From: Malurus cyaneus samueli
Lineage: Eukaryota; Chordata; Aves; Passeriformes; Maluridae
Length of the DNA: 64,000 nucleotides
Direction: 5' to 3'
NCBI GenBank assembly: GCA_009741485.1
Contig: CM019236.1
Span: 36,718,568 to 36,782,567, forward strand
Shown: piece after piece, positions 24,879-36,218 of the stretch
Layout of the letters: every line of letters begins with the position of its first letter
Position numbering within the stretch: position 1 is the first letter of the stretch
The notes under the pieces: model-generated
What the model was told of the DNA's origin: nothing
Databases searched by the model: none
What the model saw: only the letters and a program-made list of their open reading frames with translations
Made by a program: the position numbers and the translations under genes

Positions 24879-24896
24879 AATTGGCAGCAGTGGGAT
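24879..24896 (+). promoter_or_regulatory. Possible primer binding site, tRNA-Leu type
   Basis: TGGCAGCAGTGGGAT at 24882-24896, just after the 5' LTR, differs at one base from the reverse complement of the 3' part of tRNA-Leu(AAG/TAG) as I remember it. The three positions pairing with CCA are degraded. Inference only. Confidence 0.4.
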
Positions 24897-25016
24897 GGTC
24901 TTGAAAGGAAAGCTTTGTGCATTTTTGAACCAGAGTGTGTTTTGGAGAGAGATTTCATTTGGGCATTAAAGAATAAAAAAAAGGTGTGATCTTCCCTGAA
25001 ACTCAATGCTAGCAAC

Positions 25017-25102
25017 TCCAATGGGATGGTGAAAGGGCTCCACCAATGGACTGGACCAATGGTTTCCTGTTCAGCAGGCAGACTTTGGGAGGAGCCAGGG
25101 GA
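25017..25102 (+). repeat. Duplicated piece of LTR U3 inside the leader
   Basis: Text 'ccaatgggatggtgaaaggg', 'ctccaccaatggac' and 'gggaggagccagggg' repeats the U3 segment found at 24063-24150 and 29953-30050. It lies directly before the stem-loop array, suggesting a past recombination between LTR and leader. Confidence 0.7.
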
Positions 25103-25640
25103 AGATGTGTCCTCTCAGAAAGTGTTTTACTCAGGAGTGGTTTGGAACTCATTGTACTGTGGCCTTTTCTGAGAAGCATTTAGCCCCTTCTCTGTAATTG
25201 CTCTGCTGATATAAGATGTATCCTCTCAGAAAGTGCTTTGCTTGGGGCAGTGTGGAACTTGTATGGTGTGGTCCTTTCTGAGATGCGTTTTCCCCCCTTA
25301 CTTGAAACTCTCTGTGTGCAGCTGCCTCTGGTAATTTTCGGTGTGACCTCTCAGGAAGTGTTTGGGGCATTTTGGTGATTTTTATGGTGTGGCCCTTCCT
25401 GGGAAGCTTAACGCCCCGATCGGCAGCTAATTGGCTTAGTGCTGTAAGATGTACCCTCCTGAGGAGTGCTTTTCGGGGTGCCTGATTATTTTAAGGTGTG
25501 GCCCCCTTGGGAAGCAGTGTCACCCCTTCTTTTGCAGTGCTTTTACTTTCTTTCTGAGTGAATTTTTCACGTGCATTTTGGGGGTGCTTAGTCTGTGGGT
25601 GTTTAGTGATTGTAAGGTCTGACCCTCCCTGAAAGTGATC
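25103..25640 (+). repeat. Leader tandem array of stem-loop units
   Basis: Diverged units start near 25103, 25215, 25340, 25448 and 25616 (spacing 108-168 bp), each opening GATGTRYCCTCTC-like and closing GTGTGGYCC...GAAGC. In units 1-4 the opening arm pairs with the closing arm: 25113-25122 with 25164-25174, 25224-25233 with 25274-25283 (perfect 10 bp), 25349-25358 with 25395-25404, and about 25457-25466 with 25502-25511. Changes between units fall on both sides of the stem. The position between primer site and gag is where retroviral packaging and dimer signals lie. Confidence 0.7.
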
Positions 25641-25653
25641 AGCTGGAAAAACA

Positions 25654-26790
25654 TTGAGTGTCAGTGCTAGGACTGTGGAGCAGGGTGGAAACCTGTCTGC
25701 TCCCTTACTGGATTTCTTGGAGGGCTTTAGAGCCAGACCTGTGCCGGGATTAGAGTGGACTAGGGATCACTGGCACAGTGCACTGAGTATTATAGACCTG
25801 TGTTTGCCCTTTAATAAAAGAGAATATTCATATGAAAGTGATCAGGATCAAGCACCCTTCATAACCACAAAAGAAGTGCCTTTCACAGCTACAGAATTAG
25901 CTAAATTAAAAAGGGAATTTAGTTGCCATCCACTGAAACCGAAACTCAGTGTTTGTGGCATGTCTATCTCAGTGGCCGGTACCAGATCTTACTGAGCGAA
26001 AAAGAAGCAGAAGGCTGTTTGGGTCCCGGTATGTTCCTCACTATGGGAGACCAGCGGGCACCGTGGTCACTGACCCAGAGGGTGGCATATTGGGCTGGTG
26101 GTCTAAACCCTCTGGAAAGAGGGGATCCTCTTGCAATAGAGGGGACTACTGACCAATTATTGGAGTCTGTCCACAAAGCAGCCTGTTTGCAAATGATGTG
26201 TAATCACAAACTGATTCCTTTCCAATAGCCCCCATGATGCTCACAGTAGATGCGGAGAGAATGACTCTGTCAATTCATGGGCTTTCTGACTCTCTAAGGC
26301 TGGTTAGCACTCAATTGCAGGGAAGAATACAGGCTTTAGCCCCCTTGGAAAGGATGGCTGCCGCACTACAAGGTACCAGCTCCTCCCCTGGAGGGGATGC
26401 TCTGACCCAGGGAGGCAGGGTGTGGACCAAATGGATGTTGCCCAAAAACCAATTAATTATGGGTGAAAATATGGTCCAGTTAAAGCAGCTGGTGGCAGAC
26501 CCGAGACTTGTGCAGTGAGACGTACCCGTCTCAGCTGAAGGCTATCGCCCAGAAATAGCCCGAGGCTATCGCCCAGAAATAATCCCAGACTGTCACCCAG
26601 AACTCGCTCCCCCCCCCGAATCCAATCAGGGGAGATGGGACCGCCCGCTCACCAGACATGCTATTTGGACAGAGGGCTGGAGAAAGGGGATCCCGAAAAA
26701 TGTGATGGACAATCTCTCCATGGACGTACTGGAAAAGGTGGTAAGAGAATGGAGGGACAAAACATTCAAAAAGTGTAATGGGAGCCCCAG
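25654..26790 (+). pseudogene. gag-like remnant of the provirus
   Basis: An open stretch of 113 codons (25654-25995) contains FTATELAKLKREFSCHPL, reminiscent of the region upstream of a retroviral capsid. The similarity continues in other frames (25923-26228, 26234-26518), so at least two frameshifts are present. A 24-bp repeat (26541-26600) encodes a repeated GYRPEI motif. I do not see a complete capsid homology region or a zinc knuckle. Position after the leader supports gag; family membership is uncertain. Confidence 0.5.
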
Positions 26791-26935
26791 TGCACCCCTC
26801 TGATCAATCTAGGTGGGTATGAGGGTGTGCCAGCAAAACTAAAGTTGATGAACTGAAAGTCCTCATTCCCTTAGATGGGTGGGGGAACAGAGGCTGGATT
26901 TATATGTTAGGCAACTCACTGATAATGGAAGCCAT

Positions 26936-27201
26936 GGGAAACAAATGAGTTCTTAGCTTTGGGAAGAGAAGTTGTAGAAGTATATACTTTAACAAATTGT
27001 TGGGTTTGTGGGAGTCCTCTTGGGTTACAAAGCTTGGGTGTCCATAGCATTAAAAATACAGCACCAACCCATTGTCCTGAAAGACCCTTCAAGGTCATAA
27101 AGTCAGTCCTAGCAGGAACAGCTCCCCCTGACGGGGTGGCACAGAGAGCTTCAGTAAGGAAATGGTATGTGCAAGCAGAGCATTACTGTGACATCTTTTA
27201 A
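26936..27201 (+). pseudogene. env surface-subunit fragment, duplicated copy 1
   Basis: The frame reads GREVVEVYTLTNCWVCGSPL. The C-W-x-C motif is typical of the surface subunit of gammaretrovirus-like Env proteins. The first about 118 bp recur at 27796-27920. It ends in a stop at 27199-27201 and is not joined to the rest of env. Confidence 0.55.
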
Positions 27202-27699
27202 AGTAACAGAGAGAACCACCAAATGACTAACAATTCAGGAAAGGAGCACCTTGGGTCAGGAGGGTGACACATCTCTTTCCAATGTCTGTCCTCCTATCCT
27301 GTGTGTATCTACACTGACTCCTTTGCTGTCTCCCAAGGCTGTATGAAATGGCTCCCATTTTGAGAACAGAATGGATGGGAAGTGAATGGTTGTCCCAAGA
27401 TTAATGCCTTTTGTCCCCAGCTGCCCAAAACTCTGACTGTTCACACTAACCCAGAATATCCCAGCAACCAACCCATCCTTCTCTCTTGGACAGTTGGTGC
27501 TGGTGGAACTCCCAACCATCAGAAAGGTATCATTAGTGCTTGGTACTCCTTTGAATACACCTGGAGGGCAAGAGGTGCCTATGGAAATGAGCTCAAAATT
27601 AATACCAGGTGGATTGTTCCCTTTTTCTGATGCTGTAATTACCTTCTCAATTTCAGAAGGACCAAGAACCTGTTTATATTGCAGGGAAAAGACCAGGAG

Positions 27700-27920
27700 A
27701 CACCGGACGAAGATGCTGGTGATGTTTATTGTTGCTATGCTTTGGGATTATTATGCAATAGTCATTGGGAGACCTCTCCCACAAGTATGGGACTCATGAG
27801 AAACAAATGAGTTCTTAGCTTTAGGAAGAGAATTTGTAGAAGTATATACTTCAACAAATTGTTGGGTTGTGGGAGTCCTCTTGGGTTACAAAGCTGGCCT
27901 TGGGTGTCTATACCATTAAG
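27700..27920 (+). pseudogene. env N-terminal fragment, duplicated copy 2
   Basis: A hydrophobic leader (MLVMFIVAMLWDYYAIVIG) precedes a stop, then the same segment as copy 1 with a one-base deletion in the C-W-x-C codon run (about 27864). The direct-repeat arrangement with copy 1 suggests duplication or template switching. Confidence 0.5.
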
Positions 27921-28524
27921 CCCATTTGACCTTGTTGACCATGTCATTGTTATCAAAAATAAGACCTGGGAATTATTAGGGGACTCATCCTTGCCTATGG
28001 TCTTTCCTAGAAGGGGGAGATATTGCATCAGTTAAAAACAGTCATCAGGGTTTTCTGTAGGAAAAAGTGAATGCCTCTGGACCTACGGTTTAGGATATGG
28101 AGGTTATAAAAACTGTGGAGGCTAAAAGCCGGCATTGTGGCCTTGCAGGTTCTGAACCTGAAATTCAATTCTAAACCTGATAATTGTGTACCCCTGAGAT
28201 CTGGAAAAACAAAAGGGATTCTGAAAGTCTGGATGGAGGAGGGCAAGACAGAGGAGGATATTACCAAAGCAACGCAACTAACAGCCTTGACTGTCTGTGG
28301 GAAAAAGAAAGTGGAATGTTGAAGAAGAGGGAAGTAAGATAGGGCGGATGCCAAAGACAGAGCAAAATCGTGAGAATTAATGACACTGCAGCTTTCGCAA
28401 CACACCAATCATATGCAGATGAGTAGAGAAGGGGCTGCTAATTAACCAATGAACAATTGCCATTTATGTGGATGACTTCGTATACACACTGCTGCTAAAT
28501 AGGTAAAAGGGGCTCAGCCCCATA

Positions 28525-29678
28525 ATGAAGTGTCTTTTGCTTGTTATTTGTGTCGTGTTGTCCGTCTCTACTGCGACAAAAAACTGCTCATACAAATTTG
28601 CTACATTGTTTTGGTATTGGTGCAATGTCCAAGGCAAGAAAATCGATGAAACAGGTGGCTGGCTGAGTTTTCCAGTTGTGGGATGAAATGGTACGCACTA
28701 CGTACCCCCAAGCTACCAGGGTTGGTGGTGCAACAAATCCATGGGTTTCCCCATTTCCATGGGACAATACTGGTCAAACTGAACCTACAGTAGCAAATAT
28801 GCTGAGAAATGGGCTGGTCCTTTCCCTAAAGGAAGTCCCACTTTGGAGGGACACTGCTGGATTTGTGGCAACTGGGCTTATAAAATGCTGCCTAAGAATT
28901 GGACTGGGAGATGTTATGTTGGAGATATCCAGCCTTTGGTTTTTTTCCTCCCTGGGGAGGAGGGAAACCAGCTAGGCGTAAAAGTATATGATGACTTGCA
29001 GCATCAGAAAAGATCAATAGGTGTCTCCAACTGGAAACAGTGCCCAAACTTGGAAAGGAAATGAGTGGACCTCCCAGTGTATCATACAGCACTATGGGGC
29101 CAGCTACCTGGAAGCCCAACAAAATTATTTATGGAGCCAGAGAGCCTATTTACAACTACAACCCCGTAATCCACCTACAAACTATCCTAGAAGTCATCAC
29201 TAATGAAACAGCCTGTCCCCTGGATCTGCTTGCAGACCAGGCCACACAGATGTGTACAGCTATATTCCAGCATAGGATGGTTTTAGACTGCTTATTGGCA
29301 GAGGAAGGTGAAGTATGTGGGAAATTGAATGATTCAAATTGCCATCTTCAAATAGACAGTAATGGGAAAATAGTGAAGGAGATAACTAAAGGGTGACAAA
29401 AGCTAGCCCTTGTCCCAGTCCAAACCTGGGATTCCTGGAACTGGGACCGATTCTCTTGGCTACCTGGGGGACCCCAAGTGATGCACATTCTGTTCTTCCT
29501 GTTCTGCAGTTTGGCTATGTTGATATTTTCACCCTCTATTATTCCGTGTTTAATCCATTTAATTCACCATGTTGTTGGGAAAATGGGTGTCATGGTTGTG
29601 ACATCAACTGGCAATGTTAAATATGTAAGGCTGGTATCCCTGTTGGGAAACCAGCCAACTGAGATTCAAAGGATCTAA
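28525..29678 (+). pseudogene. env remnant: signal peptide, C-W-I-C motif, cleavage region, transmembrane subunit
   Basis: Starts with a signal-peptide-like MKCLLLVICVVLSVSTA. It continues to HCWICGNWAYKMLPKNWTG, a basic site near 28,996-29,010 (HQKRS) where surface and transmembrane subunits would separate, then a heptad-like helix and the region around QHRMVLDCLLAEEGEVCG with a C-X7-C pair. A WLPGG motif and one membrane segment lie near 29,455-29,560. Breaks: at least two stops in the surface part, frameshifts near 29,030-29,090, and an in-frame stop at 29394-29396 before the membrane segment. It cannot make a full Env. Gammaretrovirus-like type. Confidence 0.75.
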
Positions 29679-29754
29679 ACTCTTTCCTCTCTTTTCCTGC
29701 CTTTTGCCACCTACATCGTTACCACCAGACAACCAATGTTGAGCCATGGGGTGG

Positions 29755-30786
29755 TGTGAGGAGCCATTTTAAGTTTGGCTTGCCTCAACAATGGTTGTCA
29801 GAGGCATCTGGGGGAGGGAGAGCACACCTGCAGTTTGCAGGAGGCAACCAGGAGATGGAGGAAACCTTTTCTCTGGGGTCACTTCACCTGGGAACATCTC
29901 ACATGGCACAGGCAGTCAGTGGGAGACACTGCATACCCCAGAGACACTTGTCCAATGGGATGGTGGAAGTGCTCCACCAATGGACAGCGGAGGAACGTTG
30001 GACAGGACCCATGATCTCCGGGTAAGCAGGTGGACTTTGGGAGGAGCCGGAGGGTATAAATGTTAACTGTGTCAGGAGCTTGGGTTGCTTGCTGCTGGAG
30101 GGTTTGCAGCTGGGAGTGTTTTGTTGTTGGCTCTGGGGTTTGCTTGCTCTGGCCCCAGCTGGCTTTTTGCCCCAGGTCCAGCCTGCCTTTTAGCTTCTGC
30201 CCTCTCTAGCTCTCGCCTGTCCCCACAGATCTGCCTTCCCTCCTGCTGGGCGCTCGGCAGGACACCATCTGCCCTCCAAGCCTTGAGTGCAGCGTCTGCT
30301 TCGCCCTGCTCCTTCGCCTGACCCAGCCGCCTCCTGTCCTGCCTGAGCCTCCAACCTTACACGCCAGCACCATCTCTGCTGCGACTCTATCCAGGGTCCC
30401 GGAGGGTCCTCGGCCCCAGTCCACTCACCGTGTGTCCAGCAGCCCATGGCCACAGGAGCTGCACTCCTCTCCCCAAGCTGCGCTCCCTCACCAGCCGGCA
30501 GCAGCAGTGTGCTCAGCCCTGTCATGTGGACATTGGCTGCACCCCACGGTCCTGCTGGTGACAATGCCTGCTCTCTCCATCTCTTTTCTCTTGTCTCCCC
30601 ATCCCTCTTCCATTTTTCTTTCTCTGCTGTCTTTTCCAGCCCCGTTTAGTGGGCAATTACTTCTCGTTTTTCATTACCAATAAACGGTTATCAGATACAA
30701 AGTTTGTCTTGGTTGACTTAATTTCATGCTTGACCACACCAATTTGAAAAGAACTCCTCGCAGTTCCCCACGGCTGGAATGCAACA
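29755..30786 (+). mobile_element. 3' LTR of the provirus
   Basis: Starts TGTGAGGAGCCA and ends GGAATGCAACA. A TATA box (TATAAA, 30055-30060) is intact, as is the poly(A) signal AATAAA (30679-30684). About 37 bp longer than the 5' copy through small indels. Confidence 0.88.
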
Positions 30787-30859
30787 ACTATCTGTGTAGT
30801 TTTTAACAGCCACTTAGCTTTCCTGGAGGCCGGTGCATAAGAGGAAATGAGATCACCTG

Positions 30860-32650
30860 GTCGATCTCATGCTCCTTGGCCAGGCTATGGGTTTCCTTCA
30901 GAAATTAGTCCTGTTGTCTGATTAGATTCTTTCAGTTGCCACCAAACTTGCTTTTAAAGACCCAAAATAGTAATCTGGCAGTGTTGTGGGTCACAGGGTA
31001 TGTTTCTAACTATTCAGTACTCACTTCCATCATGGTAAGCAGATAGTCCTTGCCACGGCAATTCATGATAGTCTGATATAATCAACCTGTCAGGCTTCCC
31101 TATACTGGTATTTCAGCCATCATCTTCAATACCAAAAAGGTTTTGGCTCTTGGCCTATTTAATTACGGCACGCTCCTTCTGTTCATGGGTAAGCTGTGCA
31201 ATGGCAACAATGATCAAGTACACATTTTGATCATGAGCCCATTTTTATATTTCTTTTCTTCCTGCATGTTCTGATATATCAGATATATCTGATAGTATAC
31301 CCTTATTTTCCCAGTCCAGATCCATCTGAGTCACTACAATTTGACCAGCCTGATCATTGTTTTGATGTTCTTCAGTGACAGAGTCTTTGGTGTGTGGACA
31401 CTCGTGATGTACTTCCACAACCAGTTTCACCACATGAGCAGCAGTATTTCACAGCAATTCAACAGCCCAGATGGGTTTACTTCTGCTCTGCTATCTGCTC
31501 TGCATTCATTGCTGTACCCACCTCCAGATCATTTGCACAATCCATGAGTCAGCGCAGAGATAGAGTACTGGTCATTTTTATCTTTCAGCAATGTCTAAAG
31601 CCTGCTGGAAGGCTTTCTCTTCTGCAAATTGACTCAATTTACCTTGTCTTTCAGCAGTTTTTTGTGACTTGGCATACAGGACTGCACACAACATTTACCT
31701 TTAATATTTTCCTATAATATGACAGGATATGTCTGTAAACTAGGCATGTTGTTTTATATTCTGGTAACTCATCACAGAGGGGTGTCTCTTAAGCACAAGT
31801 CACCTCCTCTAGTGACACCCAAAAATTTTGGCCCTCTGTCCAATTCTTGATCAATTCCACAATTCCTGAGCGGGTAAGCCTTCCCACGTGAACCCATTGG
31901 GTCATCAATGTGACCCACTTACTCCATGTTATGTAAGTTGCATGATGTGTAAAGGGAAGTCCTCTTTTGAACATTCAGGACAGTGTGGGCAATCCAGATT
32001 GCACAGGAAGGTGCTGCGCTTCATTACCGACTGGTGATCCAAATTTCTTTATGGACTGATAATATTTCTTTGTCAGTTGGAGTGTAATGGGCTTCAGATC
32101 CTCTATATCCGTGGCTTCAAAACCATAGGGGTCAACTGTGAGTCTCTCTGGGTACCTTCTGCCAGAGCGTCCATTTAGGACCATTATTACTGGCTGAGGT
32201 ATAAAGCACATTTAAAACATCTTGCCCTCTTCACACTGGCCCAAATATTAATGCATGAACTGTTTCTTATTTGATTTGTTCAAAGACTTGCTGTTGCTCA
32301 GGGTCCCATTCAAAGTTGGTTTTCTTCTGGATCATGTGATAGACAAGGCTTGTAATCAGACTGTAACCCATAACCTGAAATGTACATTCTCCAGAATGTG
32401 TTTCTCTTTTGTTAGTTGGTGAAGACATAGCTGTTACGTTATTGATCACATCCATTGAGAGATGATGATGCCCATCTTGCCATTTTATTCCTGCAAACTG
32501 GGTATCCTGTGCAGGTGCTTTGTCTCATAAGAGAATTGGCATTGATGTTCTCAACTTCTCATATGCTTCCTTCTCTGCTTTGCCCTACACAATAATGTCA
32601 TCAATACATTGCAAGTCTTCAGGAGTCTCACTTTAAATCCAGTCTGGATC
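30860..32650 (-). pseudogene. Retroviral pol remnant (reverse transcriptase to integrase)
   Basis: Read on the minus strand, the order is: an active-site-like LQCIDDIIV at about 32,589-32,615 (normally Y-[IMV]-D-D) followed by a stop; NFEWDPEQQQVFEQIK at about 32,267-32,320 at the start of the connection/RNase H region; a tether-like block at 31,975-32,211; and WAHDQNVYLIIVAIAQLTHE near 31,175-31,240, like the N-terminal part of integrase in ERVL-type elements. Stops and frameshifts throughout. It is opposite in orientation to the adjacent provirus, so not its missing pol. Confidence 0.7.
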
Positions 32651-32875
32651 TATTGATAACAAGTGTGGTAGGCCTGTGTTTCCTACACTTGGAACAGTCA
32701 ATTATCCAGCAGATATACTGGATATCTCTCCATGTAAAAACAACTGCAGCTCAACATGGAGGAAGAGCAGAACACAATCCTGCGTATTTTAGCAGTTTAA
32801 ACCCATGGCTGGCTGCAAAACCTATGCACTTCAGCTTGAAATCTGCTCACTAGATGGCAGCAGATTCAAAAAAAA

Positions 32876-33065
32876 TTGCTGCAAAATTACAGCTCAAATT
32901 ACCCATTAATACTTAAAGACATAATTTTGCAGTGAAATAAAGGTGCAATAATAAAACATGATTAAAAATTTTGCTGCAAAATTACAGCTCAAATTACCCA
33001 TTAATACTTAAAGACATATTTTTGCAGTGAAATAAAGGTGCAATAATAAAACATGATTAAAAATT
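32876..33065. repeat. 95-bp tandem duplication, two near-identical copies
   Basis: 32876-32970 and 32971-33065 match apart from about one base (acataatttt versus acatattttt). The near identity indicates a recent duplication, or a variable-number repeat. Confidence 0.95.
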
Positions 33066-33629
33066 TAGCTGTTCTGGATATGGACAATGCATGGTCACAT
33101 GGAAATGGGAGCACAGACTTCAAACCAGTAGGCAGTGTCTTCTGCCACAATTTCTGTACAATCTGTGCTTTGCCTGCCCTCCCAGACTGAGATTTCTGCC
33201 ATTCCTCAAGATCACTAGATTAAAGCTAGCATATCTGTGCTTCTCTGTGCAGCATCCAAGATCTCTATGTCAGTAGAATCTAAGAGAATATATTAGAATA
33301 GTTTTCCATTCTGTGAAATACTTTCATATTCTAATATGTTTCACCTGAATATTTTCTTTACTCTGAGGCATAGAGACTGTAAAAGAGAGGTGGGTGAAAA
33401 ATATTTAGCTAACTACCATTATCTTAAAAAGCTCTAGAAGACATCTGATCTTTTTTCTCAGAAGTTGGTTACTTCAGATAGAAAGTATGCATATATCTGT
33501 TATAACATTTGAGAAATGTAAGTGTTGATAAAAAATCTAGTAAATTGAAACAGTACCACCACCTGTTGGTGTAGATGGAGTTAGGAGACATATCTGTCCC
33601 GGGACATGGATCTGTAACCTTTGTCAAAA

Positions 33630-34560
33630 CTACTGTCACAGAACTGCAGAAGGGCTGAGTTTGGAAGGGATGTCTTGAGATTCTCTAATCTACGAATCTC
33701 TGTCAAGCAGAGTAACCTGGAGCAATTTACACAGGACCACATTCAGCTGGATTTTGAATATCTCAAAGGATTGAGATGCTGTGGCCTCTCTGGGCAACCT
33801 GTGCCAGACTTCAAGTACCTTCACAGTAACAAATATTTTCAGATGAAATTAAGTATTTTATTTGTGTCTATGATAATTGGTCATGTCAGTGGACATCATT
33901 GAGCAGAGCTTATCTCTGTCATCTCTGCACTGTCACATTTTGTAGTTATGTACAGGGTTATGAAATACCCTTGAGACTTCTACAGCTGAAAACGCCAGCT
34001 TTCTCCTTATCTTCTTGAATGAAAGATGCTGCAGTTCCTTCATCCTCTTTGGGTTCCTCTTCTTTTTGCTTTGGGGAGCCCCGAATTGGGGCTGAGCACT
34101 CGTTAAGTCACATCACTGCTGAGGGAAAAGATCATATCCCTTGACCTGTATGCAGTGTTCTTCCCAGAAACAGCTGACATTTTTTGCTTCAAGGGCACAT
34201 TGTTGGCTCACAGTCAGTTTGGTATGCACAAGACCATCAGTGTCTTCCCTGCAAAGCTGGTTTTCAGCCTGTTCAGCACTCAGCATGTATTTGCACCTGA
34301 CCTTTTTTCTCCCCAGGGCTAAGACTTTGCACTTTGGTGAACTTCATGAGATTCCTGTGACACAATTTCTCCAGTCTGACCAGGACTTTCTGGAATATCA
34401 GCCTCCTCTCAGTTTTGTAGTCTGCAGACTTGGTAAGGGTGTACTGTGTCCCAGTCATTTATGGCAATATCAAACAGTAGTGGCTCCAGTTAAGAACCCG
34501 TAGGATCTGCCACTAGGAAATGACCTCCAGCTAGACGCTGTGCCACTGATCACACCCCTC
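33630..34560 (-). mobile_element. Diverged CR1 LINE 3' part
   Basis: On the + strand the reverse complement of CR1 is seen in order: 'tggaagggatgtcttgagat', 'gcctctctgggcaacctgtg', 'gggcacattgttggctcaca', 'tttgcactttggtgaacttc', ending with 'gatcacacccctcaagctag'. More diverged than the copy at 36.2-39.8 kb. Confidence 0.78.
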
Positions 34561-36218
34561 AAGCTAGAATGGGAGAGACACCTACAGAGGCAAATCCTCC
34601 TGATGGAAATTACATATCAAACCTGTGGTGCAGTAGAAAAGGCAAAATGGCTCACGTGCTAGCACTGCCTAAAATTTTTCACCACATGAACTAAAGGATG
34701 CTGGCAAGGGGACTTTGTAGGACTGTGTCTGCAACAAAGCTTCTGCTGGCATAAGCAGACTATGTGATTTTTCCATTCCACTGTGAATGGTAAAGCAGGC
34801 TCAACATTTTAAGGGGTAATGAAGCCAGTTTGTGACGCTGTGTGATGGCAGCAGACATTCCAGGATATGTGCTCACCCCTTAAAACAGATGTCTCCTACT
34901 CTCTGAGTAATCTCCGAGGGGATTTTGACAAGACTGCTGACGTTACGGAAAATATTAAGCAATAATCCTTTCCATCAACTTAAATCCCAGTTCCTCAGTT
35001 AGCTAAAAACATTGTAAGTCTTTTATTGTGTGGATAGTTTTATAGCCCCCACATGTTTTTTAGTTCCCAGCTTAATGGATTTTTTTTAACATTATAATAA
35101 ATTAGAGGTACAGAATATGACAAGTTGGTCATTGTAAGAATTTCTTGTTGTAAAAAGAGTATAGATAGAATTGACTTCTCTAATTCACTGCTTACAAGAA
35201 GCATTACTTTGTAAAAAGAATTAAATACTTTCAGTAAATACAGCCTACATACATGTACTTACCTATATGTATACATATGTGACAATGTAAATATGAGGGG
35301 TCAGATTGAACTGGTGTGTTTCTACCAACTTTAAAAGCAGAAAACAACCACAATTCAGGAAAGAGCATGGGCCAAATACCCTTTTACAGCAAGATTTTTC
35401 CCTGTTGCCTGTAACAACAGGGCTGTAAAACTCAAAGTTGTGCATTCAGTGTTGCCAGAAAAACTGATTTTCCTTCAATTCAGTACTTCTGGGATTCAAC
35501 GATGGTGCTTAATGTCTCTAAAAATGAGGCTGGCTATGTATGACCCATGCATTATCTTTAGGTATTTAACCTGAAAATGTTTGCGTAAGTTTTAAGATAA
35601 ACTTACCATAGTTGTGTTTTTGTATTATGGTTTGTTAGAAGTGAAAAGCTACAGACAGATGAGAGAGAATATGGCTTCGTAATATTGTCCTTTTTGAGGG
35701 GAAGTTTCCCATGTTTTAACTCCAAAAGTTGCTTTTTAAGCAGTAACACTAACAGTTAAACGGTAGGACAAGATCCAGAAAATAACCCAGTCCTGGACAG
35801 TATCTTGTGTAGCAGCACAGGCCAGGTGTACATGAATAGAGTTGTGTTGGAAGCAATCCCCATGGGATCACAGAAGGACCTGTGCTCTGTCCTGTTGCAC
35901 CAGCATGTGTTGTGGGACAGCACACCCCCAGTGCCCCTACAGCTGTGGCTTCTGTCTCTGGCCACTCTGGATAAATAGGGAAGGATGGGATTTCTGCTGT
36001 AGACCTGTTGGAGGCTGGATGCCCTTCTTGTGCCAGAGTGGAATATGGTGGGTATGCAAGTCTGTCCAGTGTGAAACGTCCACTGCCTCTCTGTTGAGCC
36101 TGATGGATGACTGAAAATCTAATGTAAATATCTAAAGTCCCCCAAGTCTTCCCAGACAAGATTTCAGATTGGACAAGTGGACATAGCTGAGAAAATCAAA
36201 GAAAGCTAGGTTTGGAGA
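34561..36218. other. Intergenic, nothing recognised
   Basis: Mostly AT-rich. An open frame of 136 codons on the minus strand (35749-36159) is not recognised and has no clear domain. No RNA gene seen. Confidence 0.5.

Larger units (their letters stand above)
23881..30786 (+). mobile_element. Defective endogenous retrovirus with two LTRs
   Basis: Two direct LTRs of about 1 kb (23881-24875 and 29755-30786) begin TGTGAGGAGCC and end in CA, enclosing 4.9 kb. Five bases before the 5' LTR (ACTCT) and after the 3' LTR (ACTAT) agree at four positions, a plausible target-site duplication. The interior shows a possible tRNA-Leu primer site, a repeat-bearing leader, gag-like and env-like remnants, and no recognisable protease, reverse transcriptase or integrase. 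Frameshifts and stops are frequent. The Env remnant is of the gammaretrovirus-like type. LTR divergence of roughly 10% outside one block indicates an old insertion. Confidence 0.88.

Noticed and set aside
24882..24896. tRNA gene fragment
   Set aside because: Only about 15 bp match a tRNA end, right after an LTR; a primer binding site explains it better.
25103..25640. CRISPR-like array
   Set aside because: Units are diverged and over 100 bp, without uniform spacers; the setting is a vertebrate ERV leader.
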